From positions 1,674,001-1,738,000 of the forward strand of contig NZ_SODF01000002.1 in the NCBI RefSeq assembly GCF_004365875.1: 64,000 nucleotides of DNA, read 5' to 3'. A program made the position numbers and the translations under genes. This DNA comes from Kribbella kalugense (GTDB lineage: Bacteria > Actinomycetota > Actinomycetes > Propionibacteriales > Kribbellaceae). Of the stretch, positions 1 through 7,953 are shown piece after piece. The notes beneath the pieces are model-generated. The model did not search any database. It worked only from the letters and a program-made list of their open reading frames with translations, and was not told the origin of the DNA. The stretch's first letter is position 1. Each line of letters opens with the position of its first letter.

Positions 1-136
1 CATCGCCGCCACCGGCGCGGCCGAGCTCGGCCCCCGCGGCATCGGCAAGGTGATGGGCGCCCTCCAGCCCAAGGTCAAGGGCAAGGCCGACGGCGGCATC
101 GTCTCCGCCGAAGTGAAACGCCAGCTAGGCGCCTGA
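1..136 (+). CDS. GatB/YqeY domain protein, 3' fragment
   Basis: Only the last 44 codons are in the window, read in the frame that begins at base 2 and ends with TGA at 134-136. The visible tail contains GPRGIGKVMGALQPKVKGKADG, split here as GPRGIGKVMGALQ and PKVKGKADG, followed by VSAEVKRQLGA. This matches the conserved C-terminal helices of YqeY/GatB tail-domain proteins, which bind tRNA in the GatCAB amidotransferase and occur alone as YqeY. The function of solitary YqeY is not settled. It is convergent with the penicillin-binding protein gene, as in many actinobacteria. The start and upstream promoter lie outside the window. Confidence 0.8.
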   Translation, partial: IAATGAAELGPRGIGKVMGALQPKVKGKADGGIVSAEVKRQLGA

Positions 137-141
137 AAAAC

Positions 142-173
142 AAGTGCCCTCGTCCGCTTGGACGAGGGCACTT
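142..173. terminator. Bidirectional Rho-independent terminator
   Basis: A perfect 14-bp inverted repeat (AAGTGCCCTCGTCC at 142-155, its complement at 160-173) with a GCTT loop lies 5 bp after the yqeY stop and 7 bp before the end of the convergent penicillin-binding protein gene. T-rich sequence follows on the plus strand and the A-run at 136-140 gives a U-tract on the minus strand, so it can serve both genes. Confidence 0.85.
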
Positions 174-180
174 TCGTTTG

Positions 181-2586
181 TCAGCCGTGGCCGCGTCCGC
201 CGCAGTTGGGGTACTTCGGGTTCCAGGGCGGGCAGTTCGGGTTGATCGTCGTACCCCCGCCCGGCGGTTTGGTCGTGTTCTGCGGAGGCTTCGGCGTGTT
301 CGGCTGACCCTTCTTGCTGCCGTTGGAGACGTAGATCGTCACCAGTGAGCCGTCAGGCGCGCCGTCGCGTTGCCGCGGGTCGGTATAGGCGACGGTACCG
401 GCGGTCTCCTCGGAGTTCACCGTGCCGGAGGCGACCGTGACGTCGAAGCCGGCCTGGCGGAGCTTGTTGGCGGCGTCGTCGGGGTTCATGCCGTTGACGA
501 ACGGGAGACTCTTCACGTCGCCGCGCTGGATCTTGTCCGACGGCGCGACGAAGTGCGTGGTCGGGTAGCCCTGCAGAGCGGCCTTCATCGCGGCCTCCCA
601 GATCGGACCGGCGGTGCCTGAACCCGTCGGGTCGTTGATCCCGTGGCCGTTCAGGGTCTGACCCTGCAGCGGCCTGTAGGGCAGCGATGCGTCGGCCACC
701 GTGGCGGCCGCGGCGAGCCTGGTCGAGTAGCCGGCGTACCAGACTGCCTTGGCCTCGTTGATCGTTCCGGTCTTGCCGGCGAGGTCGCTCTTGCCGAACT
801 TCAGCTTGCCGCCGGTGCCGGCCGGCTCCATCACCTGGTGCAGAACCGCGTTGACGCCGTCGGCGACTTCCTGCGACAGCGCCTGCTTGCAGTCCGCCCC
901 GGGGATGCTGACCGACTTGCCTGCCGAGTCCTTGACCGAGGTGACCACCCACGGCTTGCAGTACATGCCGCGTGCGGCGAAGGCGGCGTACGCGCCGGCC
1001 AGCTGCAGCGGCGTGACCAGGTCCACGCCCAGCGTCATCGACGGGACCTGCTGAAGCGGCTGGAGCGACTGGGCGTTGTACATCCCCAGGGAGGACGCGA
1101 TCTTGGCGATCGGGCACAGGCCTACCCGCTGCGAGAGCTGCAGGAAGTAGGTGTTGGTCGACTTCTGCGCCGCCTGGATCATCGTCGGGTCCGCGACGTT
1201 CTTGGTCGAGTTCTGCGGGTCGTAAGGGCTGATGATCTTGTAGGGCCCGTTACAGGTGCTGAAGGTCTGGCCGGTCAGGTGCAGCGGGCTGGGCGAGTTG
1301 ATCTTGTAGGTGAGCGGGATGCCCTTCTGGATCGCGGCCGCGATCGTGAACGCCTTCATCGTCGAGCCGTTCTGGAACCCGCCGTACCCGCCCGCGTAGG
1401 TCTTCGGGGCGTTGTAGTTGTACGCCGTTTGCCCGCGCTTGCTGCCGTACTTCCGGCTCTGCGCCATCGCCTTCACCAGGCCGGTCCCGGGCTCGACGAT
1501 CGTGATCGCCGCGATCGCCTGGTCGGTAGCCTTCGCGTGCGTGTCGATCGAGCGCTGCGCGTCGGCCTGGATCTTCGGGTCGAGCGACGTCCTGATCGTC
1601 AGGCCGGCGGTCTTCAGGTAGTTGGCGCGGTCGGTCTTCGTCTTCCCGAACGCCGCGTTGTTCTCGAGCTCGGAAACGACGTACTCGCAGTAGAACGGGT
1701 ACGGGCCGTTGCCGCAGCCGAGCTTGTTGGAGCGAACCTTGTTGGGGTCGATGACCGGGGTCTTCAGCGCCGAGTTGGCCTGCGCCACCGAGATGACGTG
1801 CAGCTCGAGCATCCGCTTGATCACCACGTCGCGACGTTCCTTGGCGCGGTTGGCGTTGTTCGTCGGGTCGTAGCCGGTCGGGTTCTTCACCAGGCCGGCC
1901 AGCATCGCGGCCTGCGGGAGGGTGAGCTGGGAGGCGTTCACCGAGAAGTAGTGCTGGGCCGCGGCCTGGATGCCCCAAGCGCCGTCACCGAAGTTGGCGA
2001 GGTTGAGGTACTTCTCCAGGATCTCGTTCTTCGAGTACTGCTTCTCGACCGCGATCGCGTACCGCAGCTCGGCGACCTTGCGCTGGTAGGAGTCGGCGGT
2101 CGCATCGGCAACCTCCTGGGGCGTTTTCGCCTTCTCGACCAGGCTGATCTTCACGTACTGCTGGGTGATGCTCGAACCGCCCTGCTGCACCGTGCCGGCG
2201 GACTGGTTCTGCAGCAGCGCGCGCAGCGTGCCCTTGAGGTCCAGCGCGCCATGCTCGTAGAACCGGTCGTCCTCGATCGCGACGATCGCCTTCTGCATGA
2301 TCGGCGCGACCGCGCTGAGCTTGACCGGCACCCGGTTCTGCTCGGCCAGCGTGGCGATCACCGAACCGTCCGCGGCCAGGATGGTGCTCTTCTGCTTGAG
2401 CGGCACCTCGTCGAACTGCTGCGGCAGGGACTGAAGAGTGTCGGAGGTCTTCTCTGTGGTGAACCCGGCGAGGCCGGCGAACGGGATGGCCAAACCAGCG
2501 GCCAACGCCCCCGACAGCACGCTCACCCCTAGAAACAGAACTACCGATTGGACGACTCCCCGGTCGCCCTTCTCCCTGACGCGCAT
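181..2586 (-). CDS. Class A penicillin-binding protein with PASTA domain (PonA2-like)
   Basis: Bifunctional peptidoglycan synthase acting outside the membrane: glycan polymerisation by the GT51 domain and cross-linking by the transpeptidase domain. From the chosen ATG at 2586 (801 aa) there is one transmembrane helix near residues 14-41, the GT51 motif EDDRFYEHG (Glu near residue 105) and GGSSITQQ, then the transpeptidase motifs STMK (Ser408), STN and KTGT (near 604), one PASTA domain near 690-755, and a Pro/Gly/Asn-rich tail. A GTG/ATG start 20 codons upstream (2646) keeps the frame, but those residues look unlike a cytoplasmic tail; no strong ribosome site precedes either start. Located in the same neighbourhood as ponA2 of mycobacteria, next to the ArsA pair. 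Terminator at 142-173 lies downstream. Confidence 0.93.
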   Translation of the reverse strand: MRVREKGDRGVVQSVVLFLGVSVLSGALAAGLAIPFAGLAGFTTEKTSDTLQSLPQQFDEVPLKQKSTILAADGSVIATLAEQNRVPVKLSAVAPIMQKAIVAIEDDRFYEHGALDLKGTLRALLQNQSAGTVQQGGSSITQQYVKISLVEKAKTPQEVADATADSYQRKVAELRYAIAVEKQYSKNEILEKYLNLANFGDGAWGIQAAAQHYFSVNASQLTLPQAAMLAGLVKNPTGYDPTNNANRAKERRDVVIKRMLELHVISVAQANSALKTPVIDPNKVRSNKLGCGNGPYPFYCEYVVSELENNAAFGKTKTDRANYLKTAGLTIRTSLDPKIQADAQRSIDTHAKATDQAIAAITIVEPGTGLVKAMAQSRKYGSKRGQTAYNYNAPKTYAGGYGGFQNGSTMKAFTIAAAIQKGIPLTYKINSPSPLHLTGQTFSTCNGPYKIISPYDPQNSTKNVADPTMIQAAQKSTNTYFLQLSQRVGLCPIAKIASSLGMYNAQSLQPLQQVPSMTLGVDLVTPLQLAGAYAAFAARGMYCKPWVVTSVKDSAGKSVSIPGADCKQALSQEVADGVNAVLHQVMEPAGTGGKLKFGKSDLAGKTGTINEAKAVWYAGYSTRLAAAATVADASLPYRPLQGQTLNGHGINDPTGSGTAGPIWEAAMKAALQGYPTTHFVAPSDKIQRGDVKSLPFVNGMNPDDAANKLRQAGFDVTVASGTVNSEETAGTVAYTDPRQRDGAPDGSLVTIYVSNGSKKGQPNTPKPPQNTTKPPGGGTTINPNCPPWNPKYPNCGGRGHG

Positions 2587-2676
2587 GGTTATAGAGACTA
2601 CGGGATCGGGCGTTTGGGTTACCGCCTCGACTATGAGGTCCATCACACCTGCTGGACAAGTTCATCCGAAAGGACG

Positions 2677-2707
2677 AGAGGGCCCGAGCAGATCGCTCGG
2701 GCCCTCT
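2677..2707 (-). terminator. Rho-independent terminator after lon
   Basis: Perfect 13-bp inverted repeat, AGAGGGCCCGAGC at 2677-2689 and its complement at 2695-2707, with a 5-base loop. It begins 25 bp past the lon stop codon on the minus strand and separates lon from the penicillin-binding protein gene. Confidence 0.8.
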
Positions 2708-2731
2708 TGTTGTACGACGGTTTTACGACGG

Positions 2732-5083
2732 TCAGGCGGCGTACTGGCGTGCGTCCACCTGGGCCGGCACGAGTGCCAGCTCCAGCACCTCACGGACGTC
2801 GCTCACCGGGTGAACGGTCAGCTCCGCGAGCACGGACGCCGGCACATCTTCCAGGTCAGGCTCGTTCCGCTTCGGGATCAGGATCGTGGTCAGCCCGGCC
2901 CGGTGGGCGGCGAGCAGCTTCTGCTTCACCCCACCGATCGGGAGGACCCGTCCGGTCAGCGACACCTCACCGGTCATCGCGACCTCCGAACGGACCGGCC
3001 GTCCGGACAGCAGCGACGCCAGTGCCGTCGTCATCGTCACACCCGCCGACGGTCCATCCTTCGGGACCGCACCGGCCGGTACGTGGATGTGGGTGTTCCG
3101 TTCGGCGAGATCGCCGACCGGCAGACCCAGCTCCGCACCGTGCGACCGCAGGTACGACAGGGCGATCTGCGCCGACTCCTTCATCACGTCACCCAGCTGC
3201 CCGGTCAACGTGACTCCGGTCGGACCGGTCTCCTTGTCGGCCAGCGACGCCTCGATGAAGAGCACGTCACCACCCGCACCGGTGACCGCCAGTCCGGTCG
3301 CCACACCCGGAAGCGCCGTACGCTCGGCCGACTCCGGAGTGAACTTCGGCGAACCCAGGTACCCCTTCAGGTCCCCGGCGTCGATCGACAGGCTGCCAAC
3401 GTCTTCGCCCAGTGCGAGCTTCGACGTCACCTTCCGCAGTACGCGGGAGATCGACCGCTCGAGCTGCCGTACGCCGGCCTCTCGCGTGTACTCGCCGGCC
3501 AGCAACCGCAGCGCCGAGTCGTCGATGGCCACCTCGTCCGCCGTCAGGCCGGCCCGCTCCAGCTGACGCGGGAGCAGGTGGTCACGGGCGATGACGACCT
3601 TCTCGTCCTCGGTGTACCCGTCCAGCTGCACCAGTTCCATCCGGTCCAGCAACGGCGCCGGGATGGAGTCCAGTACGTTCGCCGTGGCCAGGAAGACCAC
3701 GTCGGACAGGTCCAGCTCGACCTCCAGGTAGTGGTCCCGGAAGGTGTGGTTCTGCGCCGGGTCCAGGACCTCCAGCAGAGCGGCTGTCGGGTCGCCCCGG
3801 TAGTCCGCACCCACCTTGTCGATCTCGTCCAGCAGTACGACGGGGTTCATCGAACCCGCCTCGGTGATCGCCCGGACGATCCGGCCCGGCAGCGCACCGA
3901 CGTACGTACGCCGGTGACCGCGGATCTCGGCCTCGTCCCGAACACCACCCAGCGCGACCCGGACGAACTTCCGTCCCATCGCACGCGCCACGGACTCACC
4001 CAGCGAGGTCTTACCCACACCAGGAGGACCGACCAGAGCCAGTACAGCGCCACTGCGACGCCCACCGACCACGCCGAGACCACGGTCCGCGCGGCGACGC
4101 CGTACGGCCAGGTACTCGGTGATGCGCTCCTTCACGTCATCCAGTCCGGAGTGGTCCGCGTCCAGCACGGCCCGCGCCTCACGGATGTCGTAGCTGTCCT
4201 CGCTCCGCTCGTTCCACGGCAGCTCGAGAACGGTGTCCAGCCAGGTCCGGATCCAGCCGACCTCGGGGGACTGCTCGGAGGTCCGCTCCAGCTTGTCGAC
4301 CTCGGTCAGCGCGGCCTTGCGGACGTGCTCCGGCAGATCGGCCGCCTCGACGCGAGCCCGGTAGTCCTCTTCCTCGGACTCGGCCTTGCCGTCCAGCTCG
4401 GCCAGCTCCTTGCGGATGGCGGCCATCTGCTGGCGCAGCAGGAACTCGCGCTGCTGCTTCTCCATGCCCTCCTGGACGTCCTTCTGGATCGTCTCGGAGA
4501 CCTCGAGCTCGGCCAGGTGGTCCTTCACCCAGCCGATCAGCTTCTCCAGCCGCTCGGACACGTTCGCGTTCTCGACCAGCCAGGACTTCTGCTCGTTGGT
4601 CAGGTACGACGCGTAGCCGGCCAGGTCGGACAGCTCGGAGGGGTCATCCACCTGCTTGATGGAGTCGATCACCTGGTACGCGCCGCGACGCTGCAGCACG
4701 GAGGTGGTCAGAGTCTTGTACTCGCGGGCCAGCTCGGCAGAACGGCCGTCGGTGATCTCGTGCATCACCGTCGCGCCCACCCACAGGGCAGCACCCGGAC
4801 CGGTGGTCCCGGCGCCGATGCGGACCCGCTGGGTCCCGCGGATCACAGCCGCCTGGGCGCCGCCCGGCAGCCGGCCGATCTGCTCGATCTCACCGAGCGT
4901 TCCGGCCTTGGCATATTTTCCGTCCAGCCGCGGGACCAGGAGGACCTGGTCCTGACCTGCTGCCTGCGCGGCGTCGATGGCCGCCCGGGCCTCGCTGTCA
5001 GCGAGCCGGACCGGCACGACCATCCCGGGCAGGACCACAACGTCGTCCAGCGGCAGAACAGGAAGATTCAACGTATCGGTCAC
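2732..5083 (-). CDS. lon: ATP-dependent protease Lon (LonA)
   Basis: Cytoplasmic AAA+ serine protease that degrades misfolded and regulatory proteins. The 783-residue product has the N-terminal Lon substrate domain (PVLPLDDVVVLPGMVVPV), a central coiled region, Walker A GPPGVGKTS near residue 357, Walker B VVLLDEIDK, and the C-terminal protease domain with the Ser-Lys dyad: catalytic Ser in PKDGPSAGVTM (about residue 678) and Lys in GGVKQKLLAAH (about 721). Length is normal for LonA. The start is GTG at 5081-5083; an HspR-type operator sits 24 bp upstream. It is a single-gene unit bounded by a terminator at 2677-2707. Its position between the penicillin-binding protein and the ArsA pair is where mycobacteria carry whiB4. 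Confidence 0.97.
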   Translation of the reverse strand: MTDTLNLPVLPLDDVVVLPGMVVPVRLADSEARAAIDAAQAAGQDQVLLVPRLDGKYAKAGTLGEIEQIGRLPGGAQAAVIRGTQRVRIGAGTTGPGAALWVGATVMHEITDGRSAELAREYKTLTTSVLQRRGAYQVIDSIKQVDDPSELSDLAGYASYLTNEQKSWLVENANVSERLEKLIGWVKDHLAELEVSETIQKDVQEGMEKQQREFLLRQQMAAIRKELAELDGKAESEEEDYRARVEAADLPEHVRKAALTEVDKLERTSEQSPEVGWIRTWLDTVLELPWNERSEDSYDIREARAVLDADHSGLDDVKERITEYLAVRRRRADRGLGVVGGRRSGAVLALVGPPGVGKTSLGESVARAMGRKFVRVALGGVRDEAEIRGHRRTYVGALPGRIVRAITEAGSMNPVVLLDEIDKVGADYRGDPTAALLEVLDPAQNHTFRDHYLEVELDLSDVVFLATANVLDSIPAPLLDRMELVQLDGYTEDEKVVIARDHLLPRQLERAGLTADEVAIDDSALRLLAGEYTREAGVRQLERSISRVLRKVTSKLALGEDVGSLSIDAGDLKGYLGSPKFTPESAERTALPGVATGLAVTGAGGDVLFIEASLADKETGPTGVTLTGQLGDVMKESAQIALSYLRSHGAELGLPVGDLAERNTHIHVPAGAVPKDGPSAGVTMTTALASLLSGRPVRSEVAMTGEVSLTGRVLPIGGVKQKLLAAHRAGLTTILIPKRNEPDLEDVPASVLAELTVHPVSDVREVLELALVPAQVDARQYAA

Positions 5084-5106
5084 GCTGTCACACCCTTATC
5101 CAAAGA

Positions 5107-5125
5107 TTGAGTCTGACAGGCTCAA
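5107..5125. promoter_or_regulatory. HAIR operator (HspR-binding inverted repeat) upstream of lon
   Basis: The sequence TTGAGTCTGACAGGCTCAA fits the HAIR consensus CTTGAGT-N7-ACTCAAG in its core (TTGAGT/GCTCAA with a 7-base spacer, one half-site mismatch). It lies 24-42 bp before the lon GTG. Actinobacterial lon has been reported as a member of the HspR/HAIR heat-shock regulon, so the position and the spacing both fit repression by HspR. Confidence 0.8.
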
Positions 5126-5179
5126 CCATTGGCCCGACCAGGTCATTCCCGAGGCCCTCGGAGTTCGCTGACGGTGAAA

Positions 5180-6298
5180 TCAGGCGGTCAGCAGCTCGGC
5201 TATCTGGCGTAGACCGGTCAGGTCGTGCACGTCGTCGGCCAGCGCGGGTACTTCGACGATCCGGATCGAGCGATGACCCCGCCGGAACCGTTCGGCCCGT
5301 TTGTGGTCGCCGACGACCTGCTGCATCTTGTCGGCGTGCAACCGCAGTACCGCGGCTGTCAGCGGCGACTTGTCCGCTTCTTCGAGCTTCTCGGCTGCAG
5401 CGAGTGACCGCTCCGCCGAAAGCTCAGGTGCCTGCGTTGTCGTCACCCGGTTCAGCACGACGCCGGCCAGCGGCATTCCCTCCGCCCGCAACCGCTCGGC
5501 GAAGTACGACGCCTCTCGCAACGCATCGTTCTGCGGCGCGGCCACCACGAGGAACGCGGTGTGCGGCTCCCGCAGCAGCGCGACAGTCTTCTCGGCCCGC
5601 TGCCGGAAACCACCGAACAGCGTGTCGAACGCGGCCACGAACGTCTGTACGTCGGTCAGCACCTGAGCGCCCAGCACCTTGTTCAGCACCGACATCGCCA
5701 TGTTGACCCCGGCCGACATCAGCTTGAACGGCCCACGCGCCGGCGCCAGCAGCAACCGCAGGAAGCGGCCCTCCAGCAACGACGCAAGCCGCTCCGGTGC
5801 GTCCAGGAAGTCCAGCGCGGACCGTGACGGCGGAGTGTCGACGACGATCAGGTCCCAGTCGCCGGTCCGCTCGGCCTGCTTGTGCAGCTGCCCGAGCTTC
5901 TCCATCGCCATGTACTCCTGCGTACCCGCGAACGACGAGGAAAGCGCTTGATAGAAAGGATTCGCGAGAATCTGCTCAGCCTTCTCCGGCGTCGCATGCT
6001 GCAGTACGACGTCATCGAACGTCCGCTTCATGTCGAGCATCATCGCGTCCAGCCGGCCGCCGTTCTTGGCGTTCACCTCGGCCACGGCCCGCGGAGTGTT
6101 GTCCAACTCGGTCAGCCCGAGCGACTGCGCCAATCGTCGCGCCGGGTCGATCGTGAGTACGACGACCTTCCGGCCCCGCTCCGCTGCCCGCAGGCCTAGC
6201 GCGGCCGCCGTAGTCGTCTTACCGACTCCGCCCGCGCCGCAGGTCACGATGATCCGGGTCTCGGGATCGTCGATCAACGCGTCCAGATCCAGATTCAT
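5180..6298 (-). CDS. ArsA/Get3-family ATPase (second of a coupled pair)
   Basis: A 372-residue P-loop ATPase of the ArsA/Get3 (SIMIBI) class. The deviant Walker A CGAGGVGKTTTAAAL is at residues 20-34, the switch II region is VVDTPPS, and LTIDPARRLAQ follows beta-2. There are no metal-binding cysteines typical of arsenite-stimulated ArsA and no arsenic genes nearby, so arsenite transport is unlikely; mycobacterial homologues (Rv3679/Rv3680) are linked to envelope stress. The ATG at 6298 overlaps the stop of the upstream paralogue by four bases (ATGA), implying coupled translation and probably a heterodimer. A long in-frame run upstream of this start is antisense-type noise over the neighbouring gene. 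Confidence 0.88.
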   Translation of the reverse strand: MNLDLDALIDDPETRIIVTCGAGGVGKTTTAAALGLRAAERGRKVVVLTIDPARRLAQSLGLTELDNTPRAVAEVNAKNGGRLDAMMLDMKRTFDDVVLQHATPEKAEQILANPFYQALSSSFAGTQEYMAMEKLGQLHKQAERTGDWDLIVVDTPPSRSALDFLDAPERLASLLEGRFLRLLLAPARGPFKLMSAGVNMAMSVLNKVLGAQVLTDVQTFVAAFDTLFGGFRQRAEKTVALLREPHTAFLVVAAPQNDALREASYFAERLRAEGMPLAGVVLNRVTTTQAPELSAERSLAAAEKLEEADKSPLTAAVLRLHADKMQQVVGDHKRAERFRRGHRSIRIVEVPALADDVHDLTGLRQIAELLTA

Positions 6299-7245
6299 CG
6301 GCGTAGTTCCTCGGCCAGATCGAAGAGAGCGCCGTGGTCGATACCCTCCGGCTGCAGTGCCAGCTCGACGACTTTCTTGCCTAAGGCATCGATTCGGTCG
6401 CGGTTCTCGCGTTCCAGCCCGATCCGGATCGCGTGGTCGTGCGCCTCGGTCGCGAGCGTGGCCACCAGGTCGTCGCCGATCGTGATCCCGGCCGCCCGGA
6501 GCCCCTTGGTCAGCTCGGCGGTCGGCAGTTTCTCCTTCACCGCAAGGGCAAGCGCGTCGTCGTCGAGCGGGCTGTTGCGGACCATGTTCACCACGATCGA
6601 CCCGATCCGCAGGTCCAGCGCCTCCAGTTGCTCGACCGCGTCGAGGGTCTCCTGGACCGGCATCTCCTCGAGCAGCGTGACCAGGTGGACCTGGGTCACG
6701 TCCGATCGCAGCATGCCCATGATCGCGTCCGCCTGGTTGCGGATCGGTCCGACCTTGGCCAGGCCGGCGACCTCGTGGTTCACGTTCAGGAATCGCCCGA
6801 TCCGGCCGGTCGGCGGTGCGTCCAGCACGACAGCGTCGTACGCGAGCTTGCCGTGCGCCTTCCGGCGGGTCGCCTCGTAGACCTTGCCGGTGAGCAGTAC
6901 GTCGCGGAGCCCGGGGGCGATCGTGGTGACGAAGTCGATCGCGCCGACCTTCTCCAGCGCCTTCCCGGCCCGGCCGAGGTGGTAGTACATGTCGAGGTAC
7001 TCGAGCAGGGCGGCCTCGGCGTCGACGGCGAGCGCGAACACCTCCCCACCGGCAGGCCCCTGCGCGATCCGGCGTTCGACGTACGGGAGCGGAGGTACGT
7101 CGAAGAGCTGAGCGAGCCCCTGGCGACCTTCGACCTCGACCAGGAGGATCCGCTTCCCCTCCTCGGCCAGGGCAAGCGCCATCGCGGCCGCAACGGTTGT
7201 CTTCCCGGTGCCCCCCTTGCCGGTGACCACGTGCAGTCGCGCCAT
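6295..7245 (-). CDS. ArsA/Get3-family ATPase (first of a coupled pair)
   Basis: A 316-residue ATPase with Walker A TGKGGTGKTTVAAAMAL near the N-terminus and VVLDAPPTGRIGRF as switch region. It is shorter than, and clearly homologous to, the ATPase encoded next. ATG at 7245 was chosen because the protein then begins MARLHVVTGKGG, as ParA/ArsA proteins do; upstream codons overlap the divergent DUF4177 gene. A TACCCT sequence 8-13 bp before the ATG could be a -10 element, making the mRNA nearly leaderless. The pair with the next gene is conserved across actinobacteria next to class A penicillin-binding proteins and the divergent DUF4177/RidA genes. Substrate or client unknown. Confidence 0.88.
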   Translation of the reverse strand: MARLHVVTGKGGTGKTTVAAAMALALAEEGKRILLVEVEGRQGLAQLFDVPPLPYVERRIAQGPAGGEVFALAVDAEAALLEYLDMYYHLGRAGKALEKVGAIDFVTTIAPGLRDVLLTGKVYEATRRKAHGKLAYDAVVLDAPPTGRIGRFLNVNHEVAGLAKVGPIRNQADAIMGMLRSDVTQVHLVTLLEEMPVQETLDAVEQLEALDLRIGSIVVNMVRNSPLDDDALALAVKEKLPTAELTKGLRAAGITIGDDLVATLATEAHDHAIRIGLERENRDRIDALGKKVVELALQPEGIDHGALFDLAEELRR

Positions 7246-7294
7246 AGGTCCCAGGGTAGGTGGTGGTCCGCAGGACACCGTTAGAGTCCCCTTC

Positions 7295-7456
7295 ATGAAG
7301 AAGTTCGAGTACTTCACCGCACCGCTGCTGGTCCACTCGACCAAGGAGATCCTGGACAACTTCGGCCAGGACGGCTGGGAGCTCGTCCAGGTCGTGCCGG
7401 GCATGAACCCGGAGAACCTGGTCGCCTACTTCAAGCGCGAGATCGAGGACAAATGA
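7295..7456 (+). CDS. DUF4177 small protein
   Basis: A 53-residue protein (MKKFEYFTAPLL... NFGQDGWELVQV...) that carries the DUF4177 hallmark of an N-terminal beta strand followed by LNxxGxxGWELVxV. Function unknown. The ATG at 7295 is preceded by TAGAGT at 7282-7287, a -10-like hexamer ending 7 bp before the start, so the transcript is probably leaderless. Its stop overlaps the start of the RidA gene (ATGA at 7453-7456), so the two are co-translated. Same arrangement as Rv3678A-Rv3678c of M. tuberculosis. Confidence 0.85.
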   Translation: MKKFEYFTAPLLVHSTKEILDNFGQDGWELVQVVPGMNPENLVAYFKREIEDK

Positions 7457-7914
7457 GCCACCCCGAGGAGAAGCTCGCCGAGCTCGGCCTGAAGCTGCCC
7501 GACGTGGCCAAGCCGGTCGCCGCCTACGTCCCGGCCGTCCGGACCGGTGACCTCGTCTACACGTCCGGTCAGCTGCCGCTGCGCGAGGGCACGCTGATCG
7601 CCACCGGCAAGGTCGGCGACGCCGTCACGCCCGAGGTTGCCAGCGAGTGTGCGCAGCAGTGCGCGCTGAACGCGCTGGCCGCGGTCAAGGCCGAGATCGG
7701 CGACCTGGCGAACGTGAAGCGGATCGTGAAGGCGGTCGCGTTCATCGCGTCGACGCCGGACTTCACCGGTCAGCCGCAGGTCGCGAACGGCGCGTCCGAG
7801 CTGTTCGGCCAGGTCTTCGGCGAGGCAGGGCAGCACGCTCGCAGCGCGGTCGGCGTCCCGGTCCTGCCTCTGGACGCCCCGGTCGAGGTCGAACTCATCG
7901 TCGAGGTCAACTAA
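7453..7914 (+). CDS. RidA/YjgF/YER057c/UK114-family protein
   Basis: A 153-residue RidA-superfamily protein; the family includes trimeric enamine/imine deaminases that detoxify reactive intermediates of pyridoxal-phosphate enzymes. Seen here: VRTGDLVYTSGQLPL, the central ASECAQQCALNALAAVKAEIGDLANVKRIVK helix region and the C-terminal HARSAVGVPVLPLDAPVEVELI strand. The strictly catalytic Arg of archetypal RidA sits in a C-terminal RSAVGV segment here, which fits the longer Rid subfamily; deaminase activity is therefore likely but not certain. ATG overlaps the DUF4177 stop by four bases. Confidence 0.9.
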   Translation: MSHPEEKLAELGLKLPDVAKPVAAYVPAVRTGDLVYTSGQLPLREGTLIATGKVGDAVTPEVASECAQQCALNALAAVKAEIGDLANVKRIVKAVAFIASTPDFTGQPQVANGASELFGQVFGEAGQHARSAVGVPVLPLDAPVEVELIVEVN

Positions 7915-7953
7915 CACGACCGGGGCGGTGGGGCGGGAAAGGTATTAGACACA

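Noticed and set aside
643..2532. Long plus-strand open frame over the penicillin-binding protein gene
   Set aside because: Arg/Val-rich composition of an antisense frame in GC-rich DNA; the minus-strand gene has all catalytic motifs.
2438..5110. 890-codon plus-strand frame over lon
   Set aside because: Antisense shadow; lon on the other strand is complete with Walker and Ser-Lys motifs.
6299..7336. N-terminal extension of the second ArsA-like ATPase
   Set aside because: It is an out-of-frame reading of the first ATPase gene; the true start is the ATG at 6298, overlapping the upstream stop.
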